Origin: an uncultured Chlorobiota bacterium
GTDB taxonomy: Bacteria; Bacteroidota; Kapaibacteriia; OLB7
Direction: 5' to 3'
Assembly (NCBI GenBank): GCA_946481475.1
Contig: CAMLOB010000138.1
Coordinates: forward strand, 1-8,498
DNA length: 8,498 bases
The translations under genes and the position numbers were made by a program. Shown piece by piece: positions 6,593 through 8,498 of the stretch (position 1 is the first letter of the stretch; each line of letters starts with the position of its first letter). Under the pieces are notes generated by a model. It ran no database searches. It was not told the DNA's origin and saw only the letters and a program-made list of their open reading frames with translations.

Positions 6593-6660
6593 CGGGGAGG
6601 AGGGAAACAGGGGACGATGGGTACGAGGGAGACAAGGGGACCGGGGGAGAGATCGGGAGT
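6593..6660. repeat. G-rich GGGGACA/GGGAGAC-like degenerate tract
   Basis: Words such as GGGGAGGAGGGA, CAGGGGACGA, GAGGGAGACA and AGGGGACCGGGGGAGAG follow one another and are almost purely purine on the plus strand. On the adhesin coding strand this is a pyrimidine-rich 5' leader, starting about 30 bases before the start codon. It looks like a decayed short tandem repeat. Confidence 0.45.
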
Positions 6661-6893
6661 CGGTTGCTGAGAACCGTTCCCTGAAAGCTCAACGCCGGAT
6701 GGTGACGAAGGGGACAGGCGGACAGAAGAGAACGAGGAGAGCCGTTCTCTCTGTTCGTGCCGTCGATCCTTTGAACCGTCATCCATCTCAACTCGCTCTT
6801 TCTTTGTTCGGTTGTTTGCAGGGGAGTTGCAAATCCGGCCGTTCGACCATTCCTCTGTTGATCGGCTGTTCAACTGTGCGGCTATGTTATCCC

Positions 6894-6936
6894 GGCGGCT
6901 TTGTACTTCAGGATTCTCCTGAAGTACAAAGCCGCC
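6894..6936. repeat. Perfect 43-nt palindrome, 20-bp arms
   Basis: The arm GGCGGCTTTGTACTTCAGGA at 6894-6913 is exactly repeated in inverse at 6917-6936 around a three-base TTC loop. The arms have no mismatch. The transcript would form a very stable hairpin on either strand. There is no T-run after it, so it does not look like a standard terminator. It lies 144 bases past the yidC stop and 331 bases before the adhesin start, and may be a dispersed palindromic (REP-like) element. Confidence 0.92.
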
Positions 6937-6952
6937 AATCTCGGGGTCTCCC

Positions 6953-6975
6953 GCCGTCGGAGTGAATCCGACGGC
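6953..6975. repeat. Palindrome with 9-bp arms
   Basis: GCCGTCGGA at 6953-6961 and TCCGACGGC at 6967-6975 are perfect inverse copies around the loop GTGAA. It lies 16 bases from the larger palindrome. Read on the minus strand it is preceded by GTA, giving GTAGCCGTCGGA, which resembles the GTAG start of the element at the yidC stop. Confidence 0.8.
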
Positions 6976-7002
6976 TACCGAATCATTCGCTGCGGCGGAC
7001 TT

Positions 7003-7049
7003 CCATACCCGGACACTCTCACGCTCCCATACCCACGCAATCTCACACT
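7003..7049. repeat. Imperfect 24-bp tandem duplication
   Basis: CCATACCC, six bases, then TCTCAC occurs at 7003-7022 and again at 7027-7046, with a period of 24. On the minus strand it reads as GTGAGA and GGGTATGG words, again a degenerate short repeat directly after the palindrome that ends yidC. Confidence 0.5.
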
Positions 7050-7056
7050 CCTCCGC

Positions 7057-7083
7057 GTAGGGGCAAAGATTTTTGCCCCCTAC
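7057..7083 (-). repeat. Palindrome overlapping the yidC stop codon, same core as at 1161-1299
   Basis: GTAGGGGCAAA at 7057-7067 pairs with TTTGCCCCCTAC at 7072-7083 with one bulged C and a four-base loop. On the minus strand the arm begins GTAGGGGGCAAA, and its TAG (7080-7082) is the yidC stop codon. Its 22-base core matches the core of the repeat copy at 1171-1192 at all but one position. Both lie at the 3' end of, and in the same direction as, the preceding gene. Confidence 0.85.
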
Positions 7084-8498
7084 TTTTTCTTGTTGCCTGA
7101 CGAGCCCGGCGGTACGCGACCCTGCATTTCGGCCATCTTCTGTGCCTCCTCCATCTTTGTCGCCAGCCACCCCTTCTTCTTGTTCTTTGCCTGCGCCTTC
7201 AACTGTTCCAGCGTCAGTCCGTTCTCCGCCGCCCGACTCCGCATGTAGAAGTGCTGGATGATGGAGAGGACATTATAGGTAAAGTAGTAGAGGTTCAATC
7301 CCGAAGGGAAGTGATTGAACGCAATCGTCAGGAAGATCGGCATGATATAGATGAATGCCTTCTGCTTCGGATCGGTGATCATCAGCTTCTGCTGGATGAA
7401 CAGGGTAGCCCCCATGATCAGGGCAAGGCCGCTCAACTGGTCCCCGATGAGAGGAATACTACCGGGCAAATGGATCAGTGTATCGGGTACCGACAGATCG
7501 TGAATCCAGAAGGCGAACTCCGCCTGCCGCAGATCGATGGCGTTCGACAGCGTTGTCCAGAGAGCATAGAGAATCGGCAACTGCAACAGCAGCGGAAGAC
7601 ATCCGCCGACCGGATTGATGCCGTACTCCCGGTAGACCTTCATGGTCTCCATCTGCTGCTTCTGCGGATCGTCCTTGTACTGCTCACGAAGGTCCGCCAC
7701 CACCGGCTGCACCAGCCTCATCTTCTCCGACGACTTGATCTGCGGAATCGACAGAGGCCAGAGGGCGCCGCGGATCAGGATCGAGAAGACGATGATGACG
7801 AGTCCCCAGTTGGAGATAAAGCTGTGGAGCAGACGGAACAGAGGAAGAAGGATATACTCGGCGATCGGTCGGACCATGAACTCCAGAAAGCCGTAGTTGA
7901 CCATACCGGTCAGGTTATGCTCCTGCGCAAGATCATACTCCAGCGGCCCGAGGAAGAGCGTAAAGGAGGCTTCCGGATTGCCCGCCGGAACCGTCAGACT
8001 GAAGTCGTAGGATTCCACCAGACCGTTCGAGTCGGCCTTGGCCGCGTTGCCGGTCAGCGTGGCGGTGGAACTCATGGGCGTCTGCGGCACGAGGGCGGCG
8101 GCGAAGTACTTGGTCTTTGTTCCCACCCATTCGATCGAGCCGGTGAAGGACTCCGATTTGTTCGGGACGTCAACTTCGGCATCCAGCTCCTCCAGCTCTT
8201 CGTTAATCATCACATAGGCTTTCGCCTGCGACGATTCATCGACCGAGTTGTGTTCCTGGTATTTCAGTCCTCCCTCCCAATCGACCACATATCCCTCGCT
8301 CTGCGGAGCGTTGACGTTCAGGCCGACATCGTAATCGTTCCCGTGGAAGACAAAGCGCTTTTCCAGAACCGCCGTGCCTCCGGTTCCGGGAGTCTCATCT
8401 GCGGGAGCGGTGGAATCCCCTGCAACTCCGCCGGAGGCCGCAGAGGCAAGCCGGGCGGTGACGACCACCGAGTCGTTCTCGCCGAGCGTGATCGTCCC
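7080..8498 (-). CDS. yidC: YidC membrane protein insertase, N-terminus beyond right edge
   Basis: The frame is open to the right edge, giving 472 residues, so the first membrane helix and the start are missing. The visible N-terminal part is the periplasmic domain, with a low-complexity Ala/Gly/Pro/Thr stretch near 8370-8460 as often seen in FCB-group YidC. The conserved insertase core follows: FMVRPIAEYILLPL, then NWGLVIIVFSILIRGALWPL, whose Arg (codon 7770-7772) is the family's functional groove Arg. Next are a cytoplasmic hairpin (SSEKMRLVQPVVADLREQY), NPVGGCLPLLLQLPILYALW, FAFWIHDLS, and the last helices with FPSGLNLYYFTYNVLSIIQ. The tail is basic (KNKKK, NKKK) and probably touches the ribosome. 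YidC inserts inner-membrane proteins alone or with SecYEG. The stop codon lies inside a palindromic repeat. rnpA/rpmH would be expected upstream, outside the window. Identity is certain. Confidence 0.97.
   Translation of the reverse strand, partial: GTITLGENDSVVVTARLASAASGGVAGDSTAPADETPGTGGTAVLEKRFVFHGNDYDVGLNVNAPQSEGYVVDWEGGLKYQEHNSVDESSQAKAYVMINEELEELDAEVDVPNKSESFTGSIEWVGTKTKYFAAALVPQTPMSSTATLTGNAAKADSNGLVESYDFSLTVPAGNPEASFTLFLGPLEYDLAQEHNLTGMVNYGFLEFMVRPIAEYILLPLFRLLHSFISNWGLVIIVFSILIRGALWPLSIPQIKSSEKMRLVQPVVADLREQYKDDPQKQQMETMKVYREYGINPVGGCLPLLLQLPILYALWTTLSNAIDLRQAEFAFWIHDLSVPDTLIHLPGSIPLIGDQLSGLALIMGATLFIQQKLMITDPKQKAFIYIMPIFLTIAFNHFPSGLNLYYFTYNVLSIIQHFYMRSRAAENGLTLEQLKAQAKNKKKGWLATKMEEAQKMAEMQGRVPPGSSGNKKK

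Larger units (their letters stand above)
6564..7079. other. 516-bp gene-free stretch with three palindromes
   Basis: This gap separates the yidC stop from the adhesin start; both are minus-strand genes. No frame here has a recognisable product. It contains a G-rich repeat tract (6593-6660), palindromes at 6894-6936, 6953-6975 and 7057-7083, and a degenerate 24-bp tandem duplication at 7003-7049. The adhesin promoter should lie in 6564-6890 on the minus strand. I do not see a clear TAnnTTTG-type Bacteroidota -7 element or a sigma-70 pair. Confidence 0.7.

Noticed and set aside
6564..6791. N-terminal extension of the adhesin to the ATG at 6791
   Set aside because: It would bury the signal peptide behind 76 low-complexity residues encoded by G-rich repeat DNA.

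Overview
The window is an ordinary-looking chromosomal segment of roughly 55-60% GC (estimated by eye) from a bacterium of the FCB group. The most likely source is the Bacteroidota/Chlorobiota/Ignavibacteria-Kapabacteria neighbourhood. This rests on the style of the YidC sequence, the near absence of Shine-Dalgarno sequences, the exported adhesin with a YQG...YWLGV...SPYALNA N-terminal module, and the intergenic DNA made of degenerate short repeats. The placement is an inference from family resemblance; there is no rRNA or other marker gene in the window.

Layout from left to right. (1) 1-487, minus strand: N-terminal part of an AI-2E-family membrane transporter that runs off the left edge. 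(2) 712-1131, plus strand: complete yjbQ (UPF0047 / secondary thiamine-phosphate synthase), divergent from the transporter and with the only clear Shine-Dalgarno site. (3) 1132-1518: a gene-free stretch with two tandem copies of a ~70-bp palindrome-bearing element and several degenerate short repeats. (4) 1519-2049, plus strand: exported MORN-variant (YwqK-like) repeat protein, followed by a strong terminator. (5) 2147-2503, plus strand: small DUF6572-like cytoplasmic protein. (6) 2606-4429, plus strand: complete ABC half-transporter (membrane domain plus ATPase), closed by a very strong terminator. (7) 4566-6563, minus strand: exported 665-residue adhesin-like protein with thirteen exact 15-residue YadA-head-like repeats and a C-terminal coiled coil. 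(8) 6564-7079: gene-free stretch with a G-rich tract, three palindromes and a degenerate tandem repeat. (9) 7080-8498, minus strand: yidC membrane-protein insertase, missing its N-terminus at the right edge.

The genes do not form one pathway. The mix is housekeeping (yidC, yjbQ), transport (AI-2E family, ABC exporter) and envelope or surface repeat proteins. I see no CRISPR array, defence island, phage, transposase or tRNA. The least explained part is the intergenic DNA. One palindromic core occurs three times. Two of these occurrences sit just after and in the same direction as different genes (yjbQ and yidC), and one contributes the yidC stop codon. A separate perfect 20-bp-arm palindrome lies between yidC and the adhesin. 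At least five kinds of degenerate short-period repeats fill the gaps, and one of them appears to have been absorbed into the 3' end of the adhesin gene.
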